Shown here: positions 1 through 7,259 of the stretch, piece by piece
How the letters are laid out: each line of letters starts with the position of its first letter
Position numbering within the stretch: position 1 is the stretch's first letter
From: Betaproteobacteria bacterium
GTDB lineage: Bacteria; Pseudomonadota; Gammaproteobacteria; Burkholderiales; SG8-39
Assembly: GCA_005884455.1 (NCBI GenBank)
Contig: VBCH01000217.1
Coordinates: forward strand, 1 to 37,409
Reading direction: 5' to 3'
Length of the DNA stretch: 37,409 nt
The notes under the pieces: generated by a model
The model's input: only the letters and a program-made list of their open reading frames with translations
The model's database searches: none
Told to the model about the DNA's origin: nothing
Program-made: the position numbers and the translations under genes

Positions 1-1566
1 CTCGAGCTCGTCGGGCCATTCGCCGAGCGAGTACCCGAACCACGGCGACTCGGGCTTGAGTTTGGGCAGGCCCAGCTCCTCCCAGATCTTCTTCGCGCGC
101 TCCATGTACTCGCGCTTGGGTAGCGAGATCGGCGGGAAATCCTCCTTCATCGTCGCGTCGATCAGAACCGAGGCGTCCTCGCCGTCGTTCCTCTTGCTCC
201 TGGGGCCGTGCCCCTGATCGCGGTGATGAAGGACCTGAAGGTCGAGCGCGGGATTGGCGCGATAGGACATCGCCCAGAACACGGCGTCCGCGTTGTCCGG
301 GTCTATGTCTTCGTTTACCGCGATCACGTACTTGCCCGCCGCGCGGTTCCAGGCAGCGGCGCCGTAGAGCGCGCGCCAGATCTCGGTTCTCGCCGCCTTG
401 CGGTCCATGATGAGCACGACCACCTTGCGCAGATTCGTGAGCGGCTCGTGCATCGAGACGCGCTTCACGCCCTGGACCCCGAGCGTATTTCTCAAGTGAT
501 GGGTAAACAGGGGCTCGAGCGCGACGCGCTTGATGAGGCTCGACTCGCTCGGGGTCACCTGCGAGATGATCGAGGTGAGGATCGCGTTCTTGCGCCGGGT
601 GATGCAGGTCACCTCCATGAAGGCGTTGTATTCCTGGAGGTTGACGTGCCCGTGCGACTCCCCGAACGGCGCTTCGGGCTCGAGATACTCGGTGTCGATG
701 TACCCTTCGACGACGATCTCCGCTTCGGCCGGGACGAGCAGGTCGACGGTCTTCGCTTTTACGACGTTGATCGGCGTGCCGACGAGCCCTCCGGCCACGT
801 GCAGCTCGTCCAGCGCCTCCGGCACTTTCTGCGCCGAGGTAAACGCCACGCACGGCGGCGCGCCGAGGATCACTGCGGCGGGCAGCTTCTCGCCGCGCGC
901 CTTCATCTTCTCCCAGTGGGTGTAGATCCCGGGCCGCAGCTCGAGCGACGGATTCATCCCGAGCCGCCGCGGCGCCTTCACCTGCCCACGGTAGATGCCC
1001 ATGTTCTGCACCCCGGTGTCGGGATCCTTGGTGATGTACTGCGAAAGAGTGGTGAACGGCGCGATGTCCCAGCCCGGCGTCGAGATGGGAATGGGAAGAC
1101 TGTCGAGACCCATTCCCGGCTTGTCGAGATCGGAGCCCTGGATCACGACTTCGTGGCAGGGAGCGTCTTGGACGATTCGCGGCGCGATCGGCTTCGCCAT
1201 CGCGCGGTTCCAGGTCTCGTTGATTCCGTCGAGCGCGCAGCCCATGCCGATGCGGTAGATTTCGCGGCTGGCGGCGAGCGCTCCGACCGCGACTGGAATG
1301 TCGTACTTGCGGCGCTTGGCGTCGGTCACTTGGGTGAACAGGAACGCCTTTCTGTCCTGCTCCTCGATACCGCCGCGGAATTGCCAGCGCACCAGGGGAT
1401 GCATTTCGGTGTCCTTGTCGATCGGGCGATCGACGCTGATGAGGAGCCCCGCGCGCTCGAGGGCTTCCAGGTGCTCGTGGAGGTCGGGGTAGTCGCGCCT
1501 CGGCGCCGTGTCCGCGTCGCGGCGCTTCGGTTCTGCGGTCGAGCTGATCTTGGATTTCTTCGCCAT
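1..1566 (-). CDS. UbiD-family (prenylated-FMN) decarboxylase, 3' end cut by window edge
   Basis: The reading frame is open from an ATG at 1566 to the left edge: 522 codons with no stop, close to full length for the family. The segment EAPFGESHGHV matches the conserved glutamate-containing active-site block of UbiD/Fdc enzymes. Other family-like stretches are QNMGIYRGQVK and LGAPPCVAFTSAQK. Members use prenylated FMN, supplied by a UbiX flavin prenyltransferase, for reversible decarboxylation of aromatic or alpha,beta-unsaturated acids; no ubiX lies in this window. It is the last visible gene of a leftward operon, 25 bases after the Ldh_2 dehydrogenase gene. An AAGG sits about 10 bases before the ATG. 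The neighbours (dehydrogenase, hydrolase, divergent ACMSD-like gene) suggest catabolism rather than ubiquinone synthesis, but the substrate is unknown. The family call is firm. Confidence 0.9.
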   Translation of the reverse strand, partial: MAKKSKISSTAEPKRRDADTAPRRDYPDLHEHLEALERAGLLISVDRPIDKDTEMHPLVRWQFRGGIEEQDRKAFLFTQVTDAKRRKYDIPVAVGALAASREIYRIGMGCALDGINETWNRAMAKPIAPRIVQDAPCHEVVIQGSDLDKPGMGLDSLPIPISTPGWDIAPFTTLSQYITKDPDTGVQNMGIYRGQVKAPRRLGMNPSLELRPGIYTHWEKMKARGEKLPAAVILGAPPCVAFTSAQKVPEALDELHVAGGLVGTPINVVKAKTVDLLVPAEAEIVVEGYIDTEYLEPEAPFGESHGHVNLQEYNAFMEVTCITRRKNAILTSIISQVTPSESSLIKRVALEPLFTHHLRNTLGVQGVKRVSMHEPLTNLRKVVVLIMDRKAARTEIWRALYGAAAWNRAAGKYVIAVNEDIDPDNADAVFWAMSYRANPALDLQVLHHRDQGHGPRSKRNDGEDASVLIDATMKEDFPPISLPKREYMERAKKIWEELGLPKLKPESPWFGYSLGEWPDELE

Positions 1567-1591
1567 GGGCGGACGCCTTCAGTGAAGTATA

Positions 1592-2662
1592 TCAACGCGA
1601 CGACGCGAACATCGCCACGCCGAGCCGGTTCGCCAACGCCTGGAGTTCGTCGTAAACGACGCGCGGAATCGGAATGCCGTCGCGGCTGCGACTCTCGAAT
1701 GTCCGGCGGCCGCGCTCGCCGGGCATGAGAATTTCCCCCGCTTCCGGATCGACGGGCAGGGATTTCAGGGCTTTCACCAGACGGTCGACTTCGCGCCGGA
1801 AACTCTCGGGATCGCCGAACTGCGCCAGGTCGATCGCCATGACGAAGCCGTTCTGGCGATGCCGGCGCCCTTCTGGGGTGCCTTCCAGAGACTCGGCGAG
1901 CAGGGGATTTGCCGCGACGAGGCTCGTGATGCACTCGATCATCAGAGACAGACCGGAGCCCTTGGGGCCGGCCATCGGCAACGGAATCTGAGCGGCCTGG
2001 GGATCGGTCGTCGGATTGCCGTCCTTGTCGAGCGCCCAGCCCTCCGGTATCGGTTCGCCCGTTCTTTTCGCCTGGTTCAGCTTTCCCATCGAGACGACGC
2101 TCGTCGCCATGTCGAGGACGACGGGCTCCGTTCCCGGGACTGCGATCGAGATGGGGCTGGTGGACACGCCCGCTGCGCGCGTGCCGTGATAGACGACATT
2201 GGGCCAGGATGCGGCGAGCGCGACCGCGGCCATGCCCTCGCGAGCGGCGGCGAGCGTGTAGTAGCCGAGCGCCGCGGCGTGCGTGGTCGCCCGGACGAGC
2301 GCGAGTCCCACGCCCGCGTCCCGGGCCTTGCGCACGGCCGCCGTAGTCCCTCGCATCATCGCGACCGGCCCGGCCGCGCGATCGGCTTCGATCAGGACCG
2401 AGGCGGGCGTCTCGGTGCGGATCGCGATCGCGGGCCTGGCATTCATGTCGCCGGTTTCGATCAGATCGACATAGCGCGGGATTCTCAGGACGCCGTGCGT
2501 GTCCACGCCCCTGAGGTTTGCCCAGACGAGGACATCGGCGACGACTGCCGCATCGGCTTCGGGCATGCCGGCGCGCGCGAAAACGTCCGTCGCGAAGCGC
2601 CTGAGCGCCCCGGCCGGGGTGGTCGGCGCCGCCTGGGCGGCAGCCGCTTGCGGGTTTCTCAT
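1592..2662 (-). CDS. Ldh_2 (malate/L-lactate dehydrogenase-like) NAD(P)H-dependent oxidoreductase
   Basis: A 356-residue protein of the Ldh_2/MDH_2 family, which reduces or oxidises 2-hydroxy/2-oxo acids (malate, lactate, ureidoglycolate, sulfolactate, delta1-piperideine carboxylates) with NAD(P). Near the N-terminus it carries the family block GVDTHGVLRIPRY, and later the glycine-rich segment PKGSGLSLMIE. The first 15 or so residues are an Ala/Gln/Pro-rich tail that may be dispensable. The start lies 7 bases after the hydrolase stop codon and has no clear ribosome binding site, so translational coupling is likely. It is followed 25 bases later by the UbiD-family gene. Substrate cannot be read from sequence. 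The family assignment is confident. Confidence 0.88.
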   Translation of the reverse strand: MRNPQAAAAQAAPTTPAGALRRFATDVFARAGMPEADAAVVADVLVWANLRGVDTHGVLRIPRYVDLIETGDMNARPAIAIRTETPASVLIEADRAAGPVAMMRGTTAAVRKARDAGVGLALVRATTHAAALGYYTLAAAREGMAAVALAASWPNVVYHGTRAAGVSTSPISIAVPGTEPVVLDMATSVVSMGKLNQAKRTGEPIPEGWALDKDGNPTTDPQAAQIPLPMAGPKGSGLSLMIECITSLVAANPLLAESLEGTPEGRRHRQNGFVMAIDLAQFGDPESFRREVDRLVKALKSLPVDPEAGEILMPGERGRRTFESRSRDGIPIPRVVYDELQALANRLGVAMFASSR

Positions 2663-2669
2663 GTGGGTT

Positions 2670-3536
2670 TCAGAGCTGCGGGGGAAAGTACTTGTCCAGC
2701 CAATTGCGCACGAGGTTGATCACCAGCGTGTTTTCCTCCGCGAACATAAAATGATCGACGTCGGCTATGAGATGGAGATCGGTCGGCTTTCCCGCGCGCT
2801 CGAAGAGCTCGACCGACTGCTCGGTCGGGGTCACCGAGTCGTTCGCCGAATGGAGCAGGAGCAAGGGCCGCGGCGCGATCTTCCCTACGACATCGTTCGC
2901 GTTGAACGCGTACATGGTTTCCACCACCTCGAACGGGAATTCCATGATCGATCCCGGCGCGAGGTTGCCGCGCAGGCGCGGCGGGATGGGAACGATGTCG
3001 TAGCGCGGCACGCTCATCGGTTTGCCGGCGCGCTTGCGGCGCTTTCCTTCTTTCATCATCGCGGTGAATTTCTTCCACGCCCGGGGGGAGGCGTGCTGCT
3101 TGCGGAATTTCTTCGCGCCGTCGCCCCAGCCGCCAGAGGAAATGCAGGCGGCGACCCTGCGATCGACCCCCGCCGTATACACGGCGACCGCGGCGCCGAA
3201 ACTCTGCCCCACCACCGCGATGCGCTTCGGGTCGACCTGCGGGCGGGTAGCGAGGTAGGACAGCGCGTTCCTCGTGTCTTTGACCTGCTCCTTGCAGATG
3301 ACGCGCCCGCGCTCGCCTTCGCTCTCGCCGCAGCCGCGGAAGTCGAAGCGCAGCGCCGCGTAGCCGAGTCCGGCGAGCATTTTCGCGACCGTCGTACCGC
3401 CGCCGCCGTCCTTGTTGCTGCCGAATCCGTGCAGGACGAGAAAGGCGGCGCGCCGCTCCGCCGGTCCCGCATCGGGCAGGTGAAGGATGCCCGCGAGCTT
3501 CAACCCGTCCGATGCAAAGTTGACGCGCTCTTCCAT
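2670..3536 (-). CDS. alpha/beta hydrolase (dienelactone hydrolase-like)
   Basis: A 288-residue serine hydrolase of the alpha/beta fold, first gene of the leftward operon. The oxyanion region is LHGFGSN (about 35-41), the nucleophile elbow is GQSFG with Ser112, and the acid and base are plausibly Asp233 (HSANDSVTP) and His262 (DVDHF). There is no signal peptide, so it is probably cytoplasmic. The frame extends upstream to 3608, but the ATG at 3536 is preferred: the fold begins right after it and a GGGAGGGTCGAGGAA stretch directly precedes it. The longer start would overlap the divergent promoter region. Substrate is unknown; position with a UbiD decarboxylase and a hydroxy-acid dehydrogenase suggests ester or lactone cleavage in the same pathway (inference). 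Confidence 0.85.
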   Translation of the reverse strand: MEERVNFASDGLKLAGILHLPDAGPAERRAAFLVLHGFGSNKDGGGGTTVAKMLAGLGYAALRFDFRGCGESEGERGRVICKEQVKDTRNALSYLATRPQVDPKRIAVVGQSFGAAVAVYTAGVDRRVAACISSGGWGDGAKKFRKQHASPRAWKKFTAMMKEGKRRKRAGKPMSVPRYDIVPIPPRLRGNLAPGSIMEFPFEVVETMYAFNANDVVGKIAPRPLLLLHSANDSVTPTEQSVELFERAGKPTDLHLIADVDHFMFAEENTLVINLVRNWLDKYFPPQL

Positions 3537-3567
3537 TTCCTCGACCCTCCCGCGATTCGAGCGGTTC

Positions 3568-3573
3568 ATTATA
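3568..3573 (-). promoter_or_regulatory. candidate -10 box of the hydrolase/Ldh_2/UbiD operon
   Basis: On the minus strand these bases read TATAAT, a perfect sigma-70 -10 hexamer, 31 bases upstream of the preferred ATG. No convincing -35 box stands at 16-18 bases, so the site may need an activator or may be fortuitous. It lies in the short divergent region shared with the amidohydrolase gene, where a TACAAT (3596-3601) on the plus strand is a weaker candidate for that gene. Confidence 0.4.
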
Positions 3574-3618
3574 AGTGCGGCGGTCTCCGCTAAGGTACAA
3601 TCGCGCACCGGAGTTGTG

Positions 3619-4614
3619 ATGAGCCGCTACGCACCGATCGACGTTCACGCGCATTACTTCCCGCAAACCTTCCTCGATCTGATCGCCAAGCACGGCCCCA
3701 GCCACGGCTTCGAGTACAAAATGGTCGAGGGCAAGGGCCCGCAGTTCAAGCACGGCCATCTCATGACCGGACCGGTCGGCCCAAAATTTGTCGACCTGGA
3801 CGCCCGGCTCGCTGCGATGGACGAGCAGGGCGTGGAGGTCCACGCGCTGTCGTTGTCGCAGCCGATGGTCTACTGGGCGGACGGAGATCTTGGCCGACGC
3901 ATCAGTGAGACCTACAACGACGCGCTCGCACAGGCGCACGAGCGGCATCCGAAGCGGCTCGTGGGACTCGCGACGCTGCCGATGCACGAGTCCGCGCTGG
4001 CGGTGAAGGAAGTGGAGCGCGCCGCGAAACTTCCGGGCATGCGCGGCTTCTACATTGCCACCCAGATTCGCGGAAAAGACCTGTCCGACACGTCATTCCT
4101 GCCCGTTTATGAGCGCATCGAGGCGAGCGGCCTGCCGCTTTTCCTGCATCCGGTCGAGGTGATCGGACACCAGCGCCTGGCTGCTTACTACCTCACCAAC
4201 CTGCTCGGCAACCCTTTCGAGTCGGCGATCGCTGCGGCGCACCTCATCTTCGGGGGCGTGCTCGACCACTTTCCCAAGCTCGTCGTCTGCCTTCCCCACG
4301 CGGGCGGCGCCTTTCCTTGGCTCGTGGGTCGGCTCAACCGGGGGTGGGAAAAGCGCGCCGACCTGAAACACGTCAGGCACGCGCCGCTCGAGTACCTGCG
4401 CCGCTTCTACTACGACACGGTCGGATACTCCGACCACGTGCTCGAATATCTAGTCGAGGTGATCGGAGCCGACAGAGTCCTGATGGGAAGCGACTACTGT
4501 TTTCCCATCGCCTACGAGCAACCGGTGAAGATTGTCGCCGATCACCCTAGCCTCGATGCTGAGGCCAAGCGAAAGATCGTCGAGGTGAACGCGCGCCACC
4601 TGCTCAAGCTCTAG
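3619..4614 (+). CDS. Amidohydrolase_2 family, ACMSD-like metal-dependent decarboxylase
   Basis: A 331-residue metal-dependent enzyme of the amidohydrolase-2 family (aminocarboxymuconate-semialdehyde decarboxylase, gamma-resorcylate and 5-carboxyvanillate decarboxylases). The expected metal ligands and catalytic residues are visible: His10-x-His12 near the N-terminus, His177 (FLHPVEV), His227 (LPHAGGAFPW) and Asp292 (MGSDYCFP). These fall almost exactly at bacterial ACMSD positions, and total length also matches. An arginine (R238) sits near a substrate arginine of ACMSD, but residue 51 is Gly, where ACMSD has Arg as I recall it, so the substrate may differ. The start at 3619 follows GGAG by 5 bases; the frame's longer N-terminus overlaps the divergent gene and is rejected. 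It is transcribed away from the hydrolase/Ldh_2/UbiD operon and probably shares its pathway. Confidence 0.87.
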   Translation: MSRYAPIDVHAHYFPQTFLDLIAKHGPSHGFEYKMVEGKGPQFKHGHLMTGPVGPKFVDLDARLAAMDEQGVEVHALSLSQPMVYWADGDLGRRISETYNDALAQAHERHPKRLVGLATLPMHESALAVKEVERAAKLPGMRGFYIATQIRGKDLSDTSFLPVYERIEASGLPLFLHPVEVIGHQRLAAYYLTNLLGNPFESAIAAAHLIFGGVLDHFPKLVVCLPHAGGAFPWLVGRLNRGWEKRADLKHVRHAPLEYLRRFYYDTVGYSDHVLEYLVEVIGADRVLMGSDYCFPIAYEQPVKIVADHPSLDAEAKRKIVEVNARHLLKL

Positions 4615-4752
4615 GGGGTGCCGGCCGCCGCCAGGGTTGTGGCGGAATCTGTCAGAATAGTTGCAGCGCTCCGGAATGGAAGTGCGTAGGATCGCGTTTA
4701 CCTTCGGGCCGCCGGGTTGGCCGGACGGATCACTCAAGGAGGAATCACAATC

Positions 4753-5358
4753 ATGAAGAAATTCGCAGTCTTGCTGTCAGCCGGCGCTCTCGCGTTCTCG
4801 GGCGCCGTTGCCCAGGCGCAGACGCGCATGTTCGTGCGCGGCACCATCGCCTCGCTGGACGGGGACGTCCTGTCAGTGAAGTCGCGCGACGGCAAGGACT
4901 TGAAGGTCAATCTCGCACCCAAGTTCGGAGTGCGCTACGCCAAAGCGCTCACATTGGCAGACATCAAGCCCGGCGACTTCGTCGGCCCGGCATCGAGAAA
5001 GCGTGCCGACGGCACGCTCGAAGCGATCTCCCTCCAGGTGTTCACCCCGGACCGCCGCGGCCAGGTGCCTGAAGGGCACACGCCTTGGGACCTCGAGCCG
5101 GGCTCGCTCATGACCAACGCTATCATTGGGGGCATGGTCCAGACCTCGAAAGGGCGCGAGCTGACTCTCGAATACAAGGGCGGCTCGCAAAAAGTCTTCA
5201 TCCCCGAGGGCATTCCCATTTTTACCGCGCTGCCGGGCGACCGTTCGATGCTGGTGCCGGGCGCCTATGTCGTCATCGGCGCCCAGGTCGCGCCCGACGG
5301 AACCTTGTCGGCCGCGGGCGGTACGGTCAGCAGGGACGGTGTCAAACCGGCGAACTAG
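4753..5358 (+). CDS. exported protein of unknown function (beta-rich, DUF5666-like)
   Basis: A 201-residue protein with a clear Sec signal peptide (MKKFAVLLSAGALAFSG..., cleavage near AQAQ), so periplasmic. The mature part has two similar beta-rich stretches beginning MFVRGTIASLDGDVLSVK and LTLEYKGGSQKVFIPEG, a pattern seen in small OB-fold-like DUF5666 proteins. I do not recognise a function. AAGGAGG at 4736-4742 fixes the start. The 138 bases upstream hold no promoter I would defend. It is followed closely by an enoyl-CoA hydratase gene on the same strand, which gives no functional clue. Confidence 0.75.
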   Translation: MKKFAVLLSAGALAFSGAVAQAQTRMFVRGTIASLDGDVLSVKSRDGKDLKVNLAPKFGVRYAKALTLADIKPGDFVGPASRKRADGTLEAISLQVFTPDRRGQVPEGHTPWDLEPGSLMTNAIIGGMVQTSKGRELTLEYKGGSQKVFIPEGIPIFTALPGDRSMLVPGAYVVIGAQVAPDGTLSAAGGTVSRDGVKPAN

Positions 5359-5376
5359 GGGCGTACGTCCCGTTGG

Positions 5377-6192
5377 ATGCGGCGGCTGGCCGCGGCACGC
5401 ATGAAGGGAGATCGCGCGACGCTGCGGATCGAAGAACAGTCCGGCGACGTATTGCTGGCGACGCTCGATCGCCCCGAGGTCGCCAATGCATTCAACACCG
5501 GAGCGGCTCTCGAACTGTGTGAACTATTCAAGCGCTTCCGGGCCGAACAGCCGTACCGATGCGTGGTCATCACGGGCGCCGGCGACAAGGCCTTTTGCGC
5601 CGGCGCCGATCTGAAGGAGCGCAATTCGCTCAGCGACGAACAGTGGCGCTCGCAGCACGAGGTGTTCGAGCGTATGTTTCGTGCGGTCCGCGATTGCCCA
5701 GTCCCGGTGATAGCCGCCGTCAACGGCGCCGCTTATGCGGGCGGCCTCGAGCTCGTTCTACTGTGCGATTTTGCCTACGCGTCGCGAACAGCGAAGTTCG
5801 CTCTGACCGAAGTATCGCTCGGCATCATGCCAGGCGGGGGCGGAACACAAACGCTGCCGCGCGCGATCGGCGAACGGCGGGCGAAGGAGTTGATTCTCGC
5901 CGCGCGTCCCTTCTCGTCCGAGGAAGCCCTCGCGTGGGGCGTCGTTAACAAGCTTTGCGAGGCTGGAAAGGTGCTCGAGGACACGCTCGAAGCGGCGAGA
6001 CGCATCGCCTCTCATGCGCCGCTGTCCGTGCGGCAGGCGAAGCACGCGATCCGCGAAGGCCTTCAGATGGACCTCACTTCGGCCATGAGGCTCGAAGTCG
6101 AGGCGTACAGCCGCCTCGTCGCAACCGAAGACCGCAGGGAAGGCCTCCGCGCCTTCAACGAGAAGCGCCAACCGAAGTTCGAGGGCCGCTGA
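5377..6192 (+). CDS. enoyl-CoA hydratase/isomerase family protein
   Basis: A crotonase-fold protein of 263-271 residues. The CoA/oxyanion segment FCAGADLKE and the second block GGLELVLLCDFAYAS are present. Both glutamates typical of true hydratases can be placed: one in GGLELVLLCD, one in FALTEVSLG. GGGGTQTLPRAIG follows as expected. It therefore probably hydrates 2-enoyl-CoA in fatty acid, branched-chain or aromatic acid degradation; chain specificity is not readable. The start is uncertain between ATG 5377 and ATG 5401, neither with a strong ribosome binding site; homology favours the shorter form. The next gene (methyltransferase) starts 20 bases after the stop. Confidence 0.88.
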   Translation: MRRLAAARMKGDRATLRIEEQSGDVLLATLDRPEVANAFNTGAALELCELFKRFRAEQPYRCVVITGAGDKAFCAGADLKERNSLSDEQWRSQHEVFERMFRAVRDCPVPVIAAVNGAAYAGGLELVLLCDFAYASRTAKFALTEVSLGIMPGGGGTQTLPRAIGERRAKELILAARPFSSEEALAWGVVNKLCEAGKVLEDTLEAARRIASHAPLSVRQAKHAIREGLQMDLTSAMRLEVEAYSRLVATEDRREGLRAFNEKRQPKFEGR

Positions 6193-6212
6193 AGGGCGGC
6201 AGAAAGGCGAAC

Positions 6213-6959
6213 GTGGACTCCGAATTCCCATTCCGCGCGGTCATCCTTGCCGGCGCAGCGTCGCTCGCGGCTTGTGCTAGCGTGGGCAAGAAGGAAAATA
6301 TCGACTACCGCGCCATCGTGGCGAGCCCCGACCGATCCGAGGCCGACCGTCAGACCGACCAGAGAAGAAACCCGGAGCTGTTGCTCGCGTTCACGGGCGC
6401 ACGGCCGGGAATGAGGGTGCTCGATATGGGCGCGGGCGGAGGCTATTCGACCGAGCTGATCGCGCGCGCGGTAGTTTCCGGCGGAACAGTGTATGCGCAA
6501 GACTCGCCGGGGGTCTCACCGAGAGCAAGAGAACGCTTCGACGAGCGCGCGAAAACGCCTGCGATGCGGAACGTCGTGCGCGTGCTGCGAGACTATGACG
6601 ATCCGGTTCCACCGGGCGTGCGCGATCTCGATCTCATCACCTTCTTTTTCGCCTATCACGACACGGCGTTCATGAGCGTCGACCGCGCAAAGATGAATCG
6701 CGCGTTGTTCGGAGCCCTCAAACCCGGCGGCGCGTTGGTGATCGCCGACCATTCCGCTCAGCCGGGTACGGGCATAAGCGTCGCGAAATCCCTGCATCGC
6801 ATCGAAGAAGCGGCGTTGCGGCGGGAAATCGAGGCGGCGGGATTCAGGCTCGCGGCTGAAGGGGACTTCCTGCGCCATCGCGAGGACCCGCGCGACTCGA
6901 TCGTATTTCGCCCTCAGGTGCCGGTAGATGAATTCGTGTTGAAGTTCGTCCGGCCATGA
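6213..6959 (+). CDS. class I SAM-dependent methyltransferase-like lipoprotein
   Basis: A 248-residue protein starting at GTG 6213, with AAAGG about 5 bases before it. The N-terminus is a short charged segment, a hydrophobic stretch and the lipobox LAAC (Cys21), which predicts export and lipid anchoring. The rest looks like a Rossmann methyltransferase: motif I VLDMGAGGGYSTELI (about 69-83), an acidic segment near YAQDSPG, and the downstream LKPGGALVIADHS block. It resembles the exported 'predicted methyltransferase' group COG4798. A SAM-binding fold outside the cytoplasm is odd because SAM is not known to be available there. The frame is open upstream into the hydratase gene, but that extension is Arg-rich shadow sequence. 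Confidence 0.8.
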   Translation: MDSEFPFRAVILAGAASLAACASVGKKENIDYRAIVASPDRSEADRQTDQRRNPELLLAFTGARPGMRVLDMGAGGGYSTELIARAVVSGGTVYAQDSPGVSPRARERFDERAKTPAMRNVVRVLRDYDDPVPPGVRDLDLITFFFAYHDTAFMSVDRAKMNRALFGALKPGGALVIADHSAQPGTGISVAKSLHRIEEAALRREIEAAGFRLAAEGDFLRHREDPRDSIVFRPQVPVDEFVLKFVRP

Positions 6960-7118
6960 ATTGACGCGGAGCGAAGGCGGCCTTCCAAAGCTTCGGTCTT
7001 GACCGCTAGCGTCACGGCCGTCGCTTTTGCACGACGTGTCACTTCCATAGTAAACAGCCCCTTAGAAACCCCGCTCGAATTGGCGTCGCTCGAGAACGAC
7101 GACAGTCGCGTGCCACCA

Positions 7119-7153
7119 GTGCAACCGCGTCTGGCAATTGCATGATTTTGCAC
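7119..7153. promoter_or_regulatory. TTGCA-type inverted repeat cluster, candidate activator site
   Basis: GTGCAA (7119-7124) and TTGCAC (7148-7153) form inverted arms around an 8-base palindrome GCAATTGC (7134-7141). The cluster ends 12 bases upstream of the sigma-54-like promoter, which is close for an enhancer-binding protein but could serve one or another regulator. Function is inference. Confidence 0.3.
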
Positions 7154-7164
7154 ATGAGTTGAGT

Positions 7165-7181
7165 CTGGCATGCGCATTGCT
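7165..7181 (+). promoter_or_regulatory. candidate sigma-54 (RpoN) promoter of the bactofilin gene
   Basis: CTGGCATGCGCATTGCT matches the -24/-12 consensus YTGGCACG-N4-TTGCW at all but one defined position (T for C). The GG (7167-7168) and GC (7179-7180) dinucleotides are spaced 12 bases apart, as required. It lies 78 bases upstream of the bactofilin ATG on the same strand. No competing sigma-70 promoter of similar quality is visible there. Confidence 0.5.
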
Positions 7182-7259
7182 AAAGGCAATACGTTTTAGG
7201 TCGCAGATTTTCGCCCGTGAATGATCGCTCGCCGACCGAGAAAGTGAAAAGGAGCATCC

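Larger units (their letters stand above)
6960..7259. other. 300-base non-coding region upstream of the bactofilin gene
   Basis: No convincing gene. A weak leftward frame (6914-7189) lacks coding character. The right half carries the sigma-54-like promoter at 7165-7181 and repeated TTGCA/TGCAA motifs at 7119-7153, both annotated separately. AAGGAG at 7248-7253 is the ribosome binding site of the next gene. Confidence 0.6.

Noticed and set aside
208-1728. 506-residue rightward reading frame
   Set aside because: Antisense to the UbiD-family gene, which has clear family motifs; the product is low-complexity Arg/Asp-rich.
6914-7189. Possible 91-residue leftward gene in the bactofilin upstream region
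   Set aside because: No ribosome binding site, no recognisable features, and it overlaps the end of the methyltransferase gene and the promoter-like elements.
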